Origin: an uncultured Clostridia bacterium
Lineage (GTDB): Bacteria; Bacillota; Clostridia; Christensenellales; UBA1242
Direction of reading: 5' to 3'
Length of the DNA: 17,201 bases
NCBI GenBank assembly: GCA_946612575.1
Contig: CAMOEU010000004.1
Span: 1 to 17,201, forward strand
Part shown: piece by piece, positions 5,978-13,661 of the stretch
Layout: the number at the start of each line of letters is the position of its first letter
Position numbering within the stretch: the first letter of the stretch is position 1
Translations under genes and position numbers: made by a program
The notes under the pieces: generated by a model
What the model was told of the DNA's origin: nothing
Seen by the model: the letters and a program-made list of their open reading frames with translations, nothing else
The model's database searches: none

Positions 5978-8212
5978 CTAAATTTTTTCGTGGAATGTTC
6001 TTTTGATAACTTCTTCTTGATGAGCTCTTGAAAGCTTATTGAAGTTTACAGCATAACCAGAAACTCTAATTGTGAGTGTTGGATATTTATCTGGATGATT
6101 CATTGCATCAATAAGTTTTTCTCTGTCAAGAACATTCACATTGAGATGTTGTGCACCGTGATTGAAATATCCGTCAAGAATTGAAACCAAATTTTTAATT
6201 CTTGACTTTTCATCTTTTCCAAGAGCATTTGGAACAATTGAGAATGTGTTTGAAACACCATCTTGGCAAACATCTTTATAAGGAATCTTTGCCACAGAAT
6301 TCAAACTTGCAAGAGCCCCTGTGCAATCTCTTCCGTGCATTGGATTTGCTCCTGGTGCAAAAGGTTCTCCAAGTTTTCTGCCATCAGGAGTTGTGCCCGT
6401 CTTTTTGCCATACATAACATTTGATGTGATTGTAAGCACTGACAAAGTATGTTTTGCATTTCTATATAGTTTGTGTTTTTTGAGAGTCGAAATAAAGTGT
6501 TTAACAATCTCAACTGCAATTTGATCCACTCTGTCATCATCATTTCCATATTTTGGGAAATCACCCACTGTTTCAAAATCGACAGCAATGCCTTCTGCAT
6601 TTCTTATTGGTTTAACCTTTGCATATTTGATTGCAGAAAGAGAATCTGTCGCCACAGAAAGCCCAGCAACACCAAAAGCCATCATTCTTTCAACATTTGT
6701 GTCGTGAAGAGCCATTTGCCCAGCTTCATAGGCATATTTGTCGTGCATATAGTGGATTGTGTTTAGAGCATCAACATAAGTTTCTGCCACCTTATCCAAA
6801 ACTTCAAAATATCTTTTCTTGACAGTCTTAAAGTCCAAAACGGCATCTGTGTCTTGCTCGATTCCATCAACAACAACTTTTCCGCTCTTTTCATCTCTTC
6901 CACCATTTATGCTGTAAAGAAGAGATTTTGCCAAATTGCATCTAGCACCAAAAAATTGCATTTGTTTGCCCACTTTCATTGCAGAAACACAACAAGCGAT
7001 AGCATAATCATGTCCATAAATTGGAGACATAATATCATCATTTTCATATTGAATAGAATCAGTCAAAATCGAAATTTTTGCACAGAATTTTTTGAAGTTT
7101 GCAGGCAATTTTTCTGACCACAAAACAGTCAAGTTTGGCTCTGGAGATGGGTCAAGATTGATAAGACTATGTAAATATCTAAATGAATTCTTTGTGACAA
7201 GACTATGTTTGTCATCAAGCATTCCACCGACAGATTCTGTCACCCAAGTTGGATCTCCGCCAAAGATTTCATCATATTCAGGAGTACGAAGATGTCTTAC
7301 AAGTCTGAGTTTGATGATGAATTGGTCAACAAGTTCTTGAGCACCTTTTTCATCCAAAACTCCATTTGCCATATCTCTTTCGATATATATATCAAGGAAT
7401 GTTGAAGTCCTTCCCAAGCTCATAGCAGCACCATTGTTTTCTTTCACAGCTGCAAGATATCCAAAATATGTCCACTGAAAGGCTTCTTGAGCATTTTTTG
7501 CTGGCAATGAAATGTCAAAACCATATCCCTTTGCCATAAGTTTGATTTGTTCGAGAGCTCTTATTTGCTCAGAAACTTCTTCTCTGAGTCTAATCTTTTC
7601 TTCACTGTCAATCTTGAGAAGTTCTGGCTTTAAAAGATCCTTTTGCTTTTCCTCGATAAGTCTGTCAATTCCATACAAAGCAATTCTTCTGTAGTCGCCA
7701 ATAATTCTGCCTCTTCCGTATGCATCAGGAAGTCCTGTGATAAGTCCAGCAGTACGAGCTTTTCTCACATTTGGAGTGTATGCATCAAAAACACCATCAT
7801 TGTGAGTTTTTCTGATTTTGTTAATAAAAATTGAGTGATTTGTCTCATCCATTTTCTTGTTGTATGCAGAAAGAGCATTGTCCACCATTCTGATTCCGCC
7901 AAATGGATTGATAATTCTTTTTAGAGGTTTGTCGCCTTGAAGCCCAAAGATAACTTCATTCTTTTTGTCAATATATCCAGCTGGGAAATTGTTTATGCCA
8001 GAAACATGCTTAAGGTCAACATCCAAAAGATGCACCTTTCTTTCCTTTGCAAGAAGTTTTTCGCACTTTGCCCAAACCTTTGCTGTCTTTTCTGACTTTC
8101 CACAAAGAAATGTGTCATCACCACGATATTCTTTATAGTTTTCGTCAATAAATGCAGAGACATTTATCTCGTTTTTCCAATCTTCCCCTTTAAAACCTTT
8201 ATAAAAATCCAT
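5978..8212 (-). CDS. pflB: Formate C-acetyltransferase (pyruvate formate-lyase)
   Basis: Cleaves pyruvate with CoA to acetyl-CoA and formate; a cytoplasmic glycyl-radical enzyme of anaerobic fermentation. The 744-residue length is close to E. coli PflB (760). The active-site Cys pair is ACCVS (C407-C408), followed by KVGKQMQFFGARCNLAK. The radical glycine is G719 in IRVSGYAVNF near the C-terminus. Other family blocks are clear: ITGLPDAYGRGRIIGDYRR, MHDKYAYEA, SIKYAKVKPIRN-type segments, YGKKTGTTPDGR and PGANPMHGRD. The adjacent Cys pair and the ending separate it from glycerol dehydratase or choline lyase relatives, which have only one of these cysteines. The ATG at 8212 has a strong AAGGAGG site. 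The gene heads an operon with pflA and the deaminase, behind an extended -10 promoter. Confidence 0.97.
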   Translation of the reverse strand: MDFYKGFKGEDWKNEINVSAFIDENYKEYRGDDTFLCGKSEKTAKVWAKCEKLLAKERKVHLLDVDLKHVSGINNFPAGYIDKKNEVIFGLQGDKPLKRIINPFGGIRMVDNALSAYNKKMDETNHSIFINKIRKTHNDGVFDAYTPNVRKARTAGLITGLPDAYGRGRIIGDYRRIALYGIDRLIEEKQKDLLKPELLKIDSEEKIRLREEVSEQIRALEQIKLMAKGYGFDISLPAKNAQEAFQWTYFGYLAAVKENNGAAMSLGRTSTFLDIYIERDMANGVLDEKGAQELVDQFIIKLRLVRHLRTPEYDEIFGGDPTWVTESVGGMLDDKHSLVTKNSFRYLHSLINLDPSPEPNLTVLWSEKLPANFKKFCAKISILTDSIQYENDDIMSPIYGHDYAIACCVSAMKVGKQMQFFGARCNLAKSLLYSINGGRDEKSGKVVVDGIEQDTDAVLDFKTVKKRYFEVLDKVAETYVDALNTIHYMHDKYAYEAGQMALHDTNVERMMAFGVAGLSVATDSLSAIKYAKVKPIRNAEGIAVDFETVGDFPKYGNDDDRVDQIAVEIVKHFISTLKKHKLYRNAKHTLSVLTITSNVMYGKKTGTTPDGRKLGEPFAPGANPMHGRDCTGALASLNSVAKIPYKDVCQDGVSNTFSIVPNALGKDEKSRIKNLVSILDGYFNHGAQHLNVNVLDREKLIDAMNHPDKYPTLTIRVSGYAVNFNKLSRAHQEEVIKRTFHEKI

Positions 8213-8457
8213 AACCCCTCCTTGTCATATTTTTTGCAAAACAATTGCAAACAAAACACAAAATTTATGTTTACAAAAGAGATTATATCACTTGGCAAAA
8301 TTATTTCCTAATGATTTTAACAAATTTTTAAGAAAAAACACAATATATTCCGTTTTTAATAAAGCACCAAATCAATATGTTGTGTTTTGTAAATTTATCA
8401 AAAACCACCAAACAGCCCACTTTAAAGACAATTAGTCATAAAAAAATAAGTATATAC
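8213..8457 (-). promoter_or_regulatory. pflB promoter region with extended -10 and repeat elements
   Basis: On the minus strand the best -10 is TATAAT (8287-8282) preceded by TG one base upstream (extended -10). No good -35 is visible. Transcription would start near 8275, giving a leader of about 60 bases. Two TTGCAA hexamers (8234-8239 and 8245-8250) lie in the leader, one helical turn apart. Upstream is a 15-base imperfect inverted repeat (8335-8349 / 8374-8388). A TTGTTAA (minus strand, near 8325) resembles half of a clostridial Rex site, but its partner half is poor. No small gene is visible here. Confidence 0.5.
8335..8388. repeat. 15-bp imperfect inverted repeat upstream of pflB
   Basis: Arms AAAACACAATATATT (8335-8349) and AATATGTTGTGTTTT (8374-8388) are complementary at 14 of 15 positions and separated by 24 bases. 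They sit about 60-115 bases upstream of the predicted pflB start, outside both flanking transcripts. There is no T-run after it, so it is not a terminator. It could be an operator pair with CACAA/TTGTG half-sites. Confidence 0.6.
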
Positions 8458-8458
8458 A

Positions 8459-8489
8459 AAAAAAGACTAGGTCATTTCTAGTCTTTTTT
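8459..8489. terminator. Terminator at the end of the polysaccharide operon
   Basis: A 12-bp stem AAAAAAGACTAG (8459-8470) / CTAGTCTTTTTT (8478-8489) with a 7-base loop. Leftward, it ends in a T-run right after the stop codon of the Smr protein (8490-8488). The symmetry would allow termination in both directions. Confidence 0.85.
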
Positions 8490-8823
8490 ATAATTCAATA
8501 ATTGTTATCCCAGGATTTGCCGTGTAAAAATCAACATCTCCTGAAATTGATTTATCCTTCTCGAGTATTCTTCTTGCATCTTTATCAAACAAATTCCACT
8601 TATCTCCATAAAAATAATTTGAGATAAACTTCCTTCTCTTCCAAACTGGAAGTTTTTTTCTTAGCTCCAGTAGTATTGCCCCACCTTTGCCGTGTGAGCC
8701 ATAACCATGCACAACTTTGATGGCGACCTTTCCTTCTTTTCTTGCCTGTTCGATTTCAATCTCAACCATCTTCACAGCATGGTCAGCTGTGTAGCCACCA
8801 CTCTCAAGATTTATTGTTTTCAT
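8488..8823 (-). CDS. Smr (small MutS-related) domain protein
   Basis: A 111-residue stand-alone Smr domain. It starts with INLESGGYTADHAVKMVEIEIEQAR (the usual L-x-G-x-T..EA opening, here ESGGYT) and has the core VVHGYGSHGKGGAILLELRKKL at about 37-58, corresponding to the conserved HGxG...G.L...V..L of the family. Smr domains are associated with nucleic-acid binding or nicking, in MutS2 and in stand-alone RNA/DNA nucleases. Nuclease activity here is not demonstrated. The start at 8823 is preferred over an in-frame ATG at 8862 because AAGGAG lies 6 bases before it; the longer form would lie deeper inside the flippase gene. It overlaps the end of the flippase by 20 bases, so it is translated from the same message and is the last gene of the operon. 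Why an Smr protein ends a polysaccharide operon is unclear. Confidence 0.85.
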   Translation of the reverse strand: MKTINLESGGYTADHAVKMVEIEIEQARKEGKVAIKVVHGYGSHGKGGAILLELRKKLPVWKRRKFISNYFYGDKWNLFDKDARRILEKDKSISGDVDFYTANPGITIIEL

Positions 8824-10444
8824 CAATTTCTCCTTGAGAATTTTCTTTGGCTTGCTCAACATTTTCTGTCAAATTTTGATTATTTTCGCAAGAAAATTCA
8901 CTTTCGGATGCAAATTTTGGTCTTCTCCTCTTGAAGAAGCTTCCAAATTTTTTAAACAATTTTTTCGTGTTTTCTCTGTATGTTTTGCTGAAGATATAGA
9001 GACAAACAAGTGGCACAAATGCAATTCCGACCGCAATAAACCCATTGATTACAAGCTCAATCCACAAGTTTGAATTTGTTTGCATAACAAAATGCAAAAC
9101 TGCAAGTGCTCCGCAGAAAACCAAAATAAGTCCATAATTTAGAAGGTAATATTTCGTTGGCTTTTCTCCGTCAAAACCATATTTGTAAAGCACAAGCGGA
9201 TCAATAATATGACAGATAATAATGTTTGTTATGATTGTTGCGACAATAACACCAACCACACCCAAAAGATATACAAAAGCAATTGACAAACCAATATTTA
9301 GCACACTTTCAATAAGAGGTTTCCATCTGTCATAATAGAAAGCTCCCGTTGCATCTCTATACAAAAGCACAGCCTGTCTCATAAACTGAATGAAATAGTT
9401 TATTGTGATAATAATAGGAATTGACTTATCCATAATCAAATCTTTTCCAAACAACAACCCAACAATTTCCTCAATCACCCCATAGTAGCCCAAGAAGAAT
9501 ATTATTCCGATTGTAAAATTAAAGAAATACATAAATCTGAAATATTTCTTTTTCTCTCGCAAATTTCCTTCTGCACAAAGATGCCCAATGATTGCTGTAA
9601 GTGGTGAGAAAAACAATGTCAAGATTGATGTCATTGCGGTCATAATGGTAAGGTAATTTGAGTATTTCCCTAAGATAGCCACCCCAATGAATGCTGAAAT
9701 AATTATGCTATCAGCAGTGTTTACAAGCACAGCACCAATTTTGTGCATAAACATAGCTTTTGTGTTTTTAACAACCTCATCCTTTGTCTGTTTGTCAACT
9801 TTTTCCTTTGTAGAAATAATGTCTTTATAATGTTTTCTTACATAAATCTCTGTAAGAGCCCACTGCAACAACACAGCAACAATCTTCGCTGCAAGATAGA
9901 GTTCAAAAGAATGGAAGAAAATCAAAACAAGAAGTTGGATAATTCTTCTCAAGAAGATGCAAATCGAATTTATAAGTGTTGTCACATAATTGTTTTTGTA
10001 GGCATTGATGAGTGATGTTTTGCTGCTGAAAGCATATTCAATAACAACAGAAACAAGCATAATACCAAAAGTTAAATAAAGGTTTGCATCATAAGAATAT
10101 CCCCTTGCCAAAACAGGCAATGCAGGCATAATTGCAAGGCCAGCAACAAGTATTATTGCACCAATAACAATATAGACTTTTTTATATAAGTTGTATAATG
10201 CGGAAACTTTTTTTGTGTCTCCTTCAACAATTGGTTTATACATCGAAAAGTTTATCGCTGTCCCAACACCAAGTTCTGCAATAGCCAAAAAGCCCAATAT
10301 GCTGGTGTAAAGAGAATACACTCCATTTGCATCATTTCCAACATATTTAATCAAAAACCTTCTTAAGAGCAACGAAAAAATCAAAAGTATTACTTTTGTG
10401 ATTATTGCTATAGAAACATTAAGTATTGATCGCTTTTTGTCCAT
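8804..10444 (-). CDS. Wzx-like polysaccharide flippase (MOP superfamily)
   Basis: A 546-residue polytopic membrane protein with about 12-14 hydrophobic helices. Its opening, a basic N-terminus then SIAIITKVILLIFSLLLRRFLIKYVGNDANGVYSLYTSILGFLAIAELGVGTAINFSMYKPI, is typical of oligosaccharide flippases (polysaccharide biosynthesis / Wzx family), which move undecaprenyl-linked repeat units across the cytoplasmic membrane. The last 45 residues or so form a hydrophilic tail, first basic (KKFGSFFKRRRPK) then rich in Glu, Asn and Gln, probably cytoplasmic and longer than usual. The ATG at 10444 has GGGAGA directly after the stop of the upstream glycosyltransferase. Its neighbours (glycosyltransferases, ligase/polymerase-like protein) support the role. 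Its substrate cannot be told from sequence. Confidence 0.9.
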   Translation of the reverse strand: MDKKRSILNVSIAIITKVILLIFSLLLRRFLIKYVGNDANGVYSLYTSILGFLAIAELGVGTAINFSMYKPIVEGDTKKVSALYNLYKKVYIVIGAIILVAGLAIMPALPVLARGYSYDANLYLTFGIMLVSVVIEYAFSSKTSLINAYKNNYVTTLINSICIFLRRIIQLLVLIFFHSFELYLAAKIVAVLLQWALTEIYVRKHYKDIISTKEKVDKQTKDEVVKNTKAMFMHKIGAVLVNTADSIIISAFIGVAILGKYSNYLTIMTAMTSILTLFFSPLTAIIGHLCAEGNLREKKKYFRFMYFFNFTIGIIFFLGYYGVIEEIVGLLFGKDLIMDKSIPIIITINYFIQFMRQAVLLYRDATGAFYYDRWKPLIESVLNIGLSIAFVYLLGVVGVIVATIITNIIICHIIDPLVLYKYGFDGEKPTKYYLLNYGLILVFCGALAVLHFVMQTNSNLWIELVINGFIAVGIAFVPLVCLYIFSKTYRENTKKLFKKFGSFFKRRRPKFASESEFSCENNQNLTENVEQAKENSQGEIDENNKS

Positions 10445-10451
10445 TTTCTCC

Positions 10452-11675
10452 CTATTGTTTTTGAATTTTAGAATTTATATCGTCAATCATATTCATAAAA
10501 TTGTTGTAGAAGTCAATTTTTCTATATTTTTTCGAATTTTCTTTAGAAGCAGATTTCATATTATTTAATTTATCTTTATCTTTCGACAATTCAACAATAT
10601 TCTTAGCTAGATTATCCACCATACCATCAAATCTGTCAATTTGAATTGCCTCTTTTGGCACATATTCCACCATACCACCAGACTTGGTGATGATCTGTGG
10701 CAATCCACAAAGTTGTCCTTCAATAACAACAAGCCCTGCAGCTTCTTCCATCATTGTTGGCACAACTTGCAAATCTGCAGTCTGATAATATTTATAAAGT
10801 TCGTCATTTTTAACATAACCTGTAAACTTTATTTTTTCACTGTTTTCATCTACAATTTTTGTAATTTTTTTAACAAATTCTGTTTTGTCATTTTTTATCG
10901 AACCAGGGCTTCCAATAAGCATAAGTTTTACATTGTCAGGTGTTTTAAGCATTGCTTCACAAAGCTTATCAACCCCTTTCTTTTCCATGATTCTTCCACA
11001 ATAAACCACAAGGAAATCACTTTTTTTGAAACCAAGTTTTTCTCTTATCTCATCTTTTTCCTTTTGAGAAACAGTTTTGAGAAATTTGTCTTCATTGACA
11101 CAATTAGGAACGACATAGTTATTCATTTTCTTATCTTTCCCAACAAACTCTTCATAATCTGTTGTGATAAAATTGCTCACACCAATCACCCCAGCAACAT
11201 ATTTATCAATATGAAATTTAGGAATGTCTTGAATGTGGCAATGAAAATAAAGTTTTTCCTTTCCAAAATATTTAATATATTTTTTAGCATTTGAATCAAG
11301 ATTATTTTCAAAAATAATCAAATCCGGATTCAATTTTTTCACCTGTTTAAAAACTTTTTTATGATAATCAAGTGGAACATAATAAGGCAATTTTCTCTTG
11401 AATCCAAGTATTTTAAGAAATTTTCCGAATGCTCTTTGAAGAAAGGTCAACACCTTGTTGTATTTGACAAAAACAAGTTCTGTGTTTTTAAACTTATTTT
11501 CAGGTTTATATTTTTGATCTTCCTTATCCAATTCTTTTTGGAAATAATAAAACTTACAATCAGAAGATTGTTTTTCGTGTTCATTTATTATTATCGTCAT
11601 CAATTCCTCAACAGCTCCGCCCATTGTGGCAGGCACTGGCAAACCATAATATGGATTTATAAGAGCAACTTTCAT
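10452..11675 (-). CDS. GT-B fold glycosyltransferase (family 4-like)
   Basis: A 407-residue retaining glycosyltransferase that would add a sugar from a nucleotide donor to the lipid-linked glycan on the cytoplasmic face. Seen: an N-terminal Rossmann half beginning KVALINPYYGLPVPATMGGAVEEL, with the Gly-Gly loop of GT4 enzymes at 19-20; a middle VIGVSNFITTDY; then the donor half with VVYCGRIMEKKGVDKLCEAM (224-242), LMLIGSPG, FTGYV, and the E-x7-E motif EAAGLVVIE (E311, E319) followed by GLPQIITKSGGMVEYV. Two ATGs stand in tandem; the second (11675) is preferred because the first is only 2 bases from AAGGAG. The stop TAG abuts the flippase ribosome binding site. The sugar and linkage are unknown. 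Confidence 0.92.
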   Translation of the reverse strand: MKVALINPYYGLPVPATMGGAVEELMTIIINEHEKQSSDCKFYYFQKELDKEDQKYKPENKFKNTELVFVKYNKVLTFLQRAFGKFLKILGFKRKLPYYVPLDYHKKVFKQVKKLNPDLIIFENNLDSNAKKYIKYFGKEKLYFHCHIQDIPKFHIDKYVAGVIGVSNFITTDYEEFVGKDKKMNNYVVPNCVNEDKFLKTVSQKEKDEIREKLGFKKSDFLVVYCGRIMEKKGVDKLCEAMLKTPDNVKLMLIGSPGSIKNDKTEFVKKITKIVDENSEKIKFTGYVKNDELYKYYQTADLQVVPTMMEEAAGLVVIEGQLCGLPQIITKSGGMVEYVPKEAIQIDRFDGMVDNLAKNIVELSKDKDKLNNMKSASKENSKKYRKIDFYNNFMNMIDDINSKIQKQ

Positions 11676-11687
11676 CATCTCTCCTTT

Positions 11688-12713
11688 TTACAACTCAAAT
11701 GAAGATTTCTCAGGCAAAATAGATTTAAATGCACTGTTTATCTTTGCTTTTGTATCTTCAAAATTTGAAACAGATAAATCATTTATACAAATCATCTTAC
11801 TTTTCTTTTTTCTTATATTTTCACAAATGTTTTCAACATTACCTTCTTTGTTGTCTTCTATTGCAAAATATTTCCCCTTTCTGCCATATTTATCAAGTTC
11901 AAAATTGTTTGAACAAAGAAGATACTCTGTGAAAAGATATTGATTCACATCATAAATTGACCTAAATTTGTTTTTTGAAGTGTTGGAAAGTTTTTCCCCA
12001 AACAGGCTCCAACATTCTTCAATTTTCGATTTTAAAAATGGTGTTGGCAAATGATCCATATAGAATCCTGCCCAACCTGTTGGAGCGGTTTTTTCATAAA
12101 ACTTGTTGACAACAAATGCAATAGGATTTTTTAAAGAATACCACTTTTTCTTGTTGGAATTCTTTGTTGAATGTTTTTCAAATCTTTTTGAAATTTCCCT
12201 AACATTATTTGCAGCAATACAATCAAAAACCATATCGTTTGAAACAGTTTTTGGTTTCTCCATTGCAACAAGCCTTGGAAGTCCATTTTTGAAAAAATCT
12301 TCTTTTTCAACATTATTTGTAAAAAAGAAATCATCATTTATATAAATAAAATGTTCTGACAGTCCTTCTATTCTGTGCATATTAAGTTCGATTGGATTTG
12401 CAGAGAAAGTAGGCAAGCACTCTTTTGGAATGTAATCATTGTGATCAACACAAACAAGTTTTTCACAATTTTTGTTAAGCCATTTTGGAGCCTGTCCACA
12501 TGTGACAAAAAACACCTTTCTCACCCATGGTGCAAATTTTTCTATGCCACGAAAAATGTATTGCAAATTGTCCCAATCACGATATCTGTTTGCAGCAGCA
12601 TCAATATTTATTTTCTTTTCAGATGGCAAATATTTATTTTTCTCCTCTTGCCACTTTTTGTCACTGTCATCAACCCAAGGAATGACAATATCAACATCAA
12701 AATCTTGCTTCAT
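11688..12713 (-). CDS. Stealth-family capsular polysaccharide sugar-phosphate transferase
   Basis: A 341-residue protein with all four Stealth blocks in order. CR1 is DIVIPWVDDSDKKW (8-21). CR2 is long, starting RYRDWDNLQYIFRGIEKFAPW at 43 with FVTCGQAPKWL, HNDYIP, LPTFSANPIEL, HRIEGLSEHFIYINDDFFF up to 131. CR3 is around YMDHLPTPFLKSKIEECW (218-235) with FRSIYDVNQYLFTEYLL (250-266). CR4 ends the protein: ICINDLSVSNFED...ILPEKSSFE (308-340). Stealth proteins are bacterial relatives of the N-acetylglucosamine-1-phosphotransferase alpha/beta subunit (GNPTAB). Characterised members transfer hexose-1-phosphate to glycans, building phosphodiester-linked capsules. An ATG at 12713 follows a GGGGAGA site. 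Its position among glycosyltransferases implies a phosphosugar-containing surface polymer; that part is inference. Confidence 0.93.
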   Translation of the reverse strand: MKQDFDVDIVIPWVDDSDKKWQEEKNKYLPSEKKINIDAAANRYRDWDNLQYIFRGIEKFAPWVRKVFFVTCGQAPKWLNKNCEKLVCVDHNDYIPKECLPTFSANPIELNMHRIEGLSEHFIYINDDFFFTNNVEKEDFFKNGLPRLVAMEKPKTVSNDMVFDCIAANNVREISKRFEKHSTKNSNKKKWYSLKNPIAFVVNKFYEKTAPTGWAGFYMDHLPTPFLKSKIEECWSLFGEKLSNTSKNKFRSIYDVNQYLFTEYLLCSNNFELDKYGRKGKYFAIEDNKEGNVENICENIRKKKSKMICINDLSVSNFEDTKAKINSAFKSILPEKSSFEL

Positions 12714-12722
12714 TCTTCTCCC

Positions 12723-13649
12723 CTATTTCCATAATTTATAATAGATTTTTCTAAAATTTTTGAATATAAAAAATTTGATTTTATGATTGAAAGACAAATA
12801 CTTTTTGTAAGCTTTGTAATCCTCCAAAAACATCTTTTCCATTTTGTCTGAAAGATCTTTGTTATTTTTTACTCTCTTATACATAATTGTGTATGAGAAA
12901 AACAAACTCCAACAACATGATTCATAAGCCTTACTGTCACTTGGTATAATTTCTAAAGCATGTTTCTTTGCAACAACCCAATCAAAAATCTTAGCTGAAA
13001 CATCATTGGTTATTGCACCATCTCTCATATGCAAATAATTATATAATCTATCCGAAATTATGCAAATGCCTTTCTCAATCAATTTGCAAATTTCAGGAAC
13101 TACATATGTATCTTCATAATTAAGTCCATTTGGATATCTCAATTCCTCAAAAATATGTTTCTCATACAATTTACCCCAAGCAAAATGTCTGTTAATTGTC
13201 CCATAAAAAAATTCAAAACTCTGATCTTTTTTATAAAAATCTTCTTTAAAATTTGTCTGTTTTAAAACTCTTCCACTTTCATCAACAAAGTTATCTCCAC
13301 AAACAGAAATGTCACAATCATATTTTTTTATTGCATCATAAAGCTTTTCCACATAGGTTGGTTCAACACAATCATCACTGTCAATAAAAGTTATATATTC
13401 TCCTGTGCAAACATCAAGTGCTGCATTTCTTGCAGAAGAAAGTCCTCCATTTTGCTTGTGAATAACTTTTATTCTTGCTTCTTTTTTTGCATATTCATCA
13501 CAAATCTTTCCGCAGTTGTCAGGACTTCCATCATCGACAAGAAAAATCTCCAAATTTTTGTAAGTTTGCGACAAAACACTATCTACACATTTTCGTAGAT
13601 ATTTCTCAACTTTATATACTGGAATAATAACTGAAACAAGTTCTTGCAT
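12723..13649 (-). CDS. Family 2 glycosyltransferase (duplicate copy 1)
   Basis: A 308-residue GT-A enzyme, presumably transferring one sugar of the repeat unit at the inner membrane face. It has VSVIIPVYKVEKYL (5-18), FLVDDGSPDNCGKICDEY (36-53; nucleotide-binding Asp), GGLSSARNAAL (68-78), and the metal-binding DxD in FIDSDD (88-93). The C-terminal part has WGKLY, RYPNGLNYEDTY and LYNYLHMRDGAI, common in capsule GT2 enzymes, and a basic tail that could touch the membrane. The ATG at 13649 is preferred over a TTG 12 bases upstream, because that TTG overlaps the GGAG site serving this ATG. Residues 1-117 match the next gene at 103 of 117 positions, while the rest diverges strongly, so the two are tandem duplicates with different acceptor halves. 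The neighbouring gene ends 12 bases upstream. Confidence 0.93.
   Translation of the reverse strand: MQELVSVIIPVYKVEKYLRKCVDSVLSQTYKNLEIFLVDDGSPDNCGKICDEYAKKEARIKVIHKQNGGLSSARNAALDVCTGEYITFIDSDDCVEPTYVEKLYDAIKKYDCDISVCGDNFVDESGRVLKQTNFKEDFYKKDQSFEFFYGTINRHFAWGKLYEKHIFEELRYPNGLNYEDTYVVPEICKLIEKGICIISDRLYNYLHMRDGAITNDVSAKIFDWVVAKKHALEIIPSDSKAYESCCWSLFFSYTIMYKRVKNNKDLSDKMEKMFLEDYKAYKKYLSFNHKIKFFIFKNFRKIYYKLWK
13299..13649. repeat. Direct repeat, copy 1 (5' part of GT2 gene)
   Basis: This 351-base block aligns without gaps to 14247-14597 and codes for residues 1-117 of both glycosyltransferases. Long runs are identical, for example the stretch around 13562-13640 against 14510-14588. Downstream of codon 117 the similarity drops sharply. 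Confidence 0.85.
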
Positions 13650-13661
13650 AAAAATCTCCAA

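Noticed and set aside
8310..8330. Rex operator at the pflB promoter
   Set aside because: Only one half-site (TTGTTAA) fits; the second half matches poorly. Kept only as a hint, not annotated as an operator.
8824..8862. Longer Smr protein starting at 8862
   Set aside because: No binding site precedes that ATG, and it sits further inside the flippase frame. AAGGAG precedes 8823 and the Smr domain begins there.
10641..11294. Long open frame on the plus strand (217 codons) opposite the GT-B glycosyltransferase
   Set aside because: It is rich in Phe, Ile, Lys and Asn, as expected from the complement of an AT-rich gene. It has no ribosome binding site or recognisable motif, while the minus strand encodes a clear E-x7-E glycosyltransferase.
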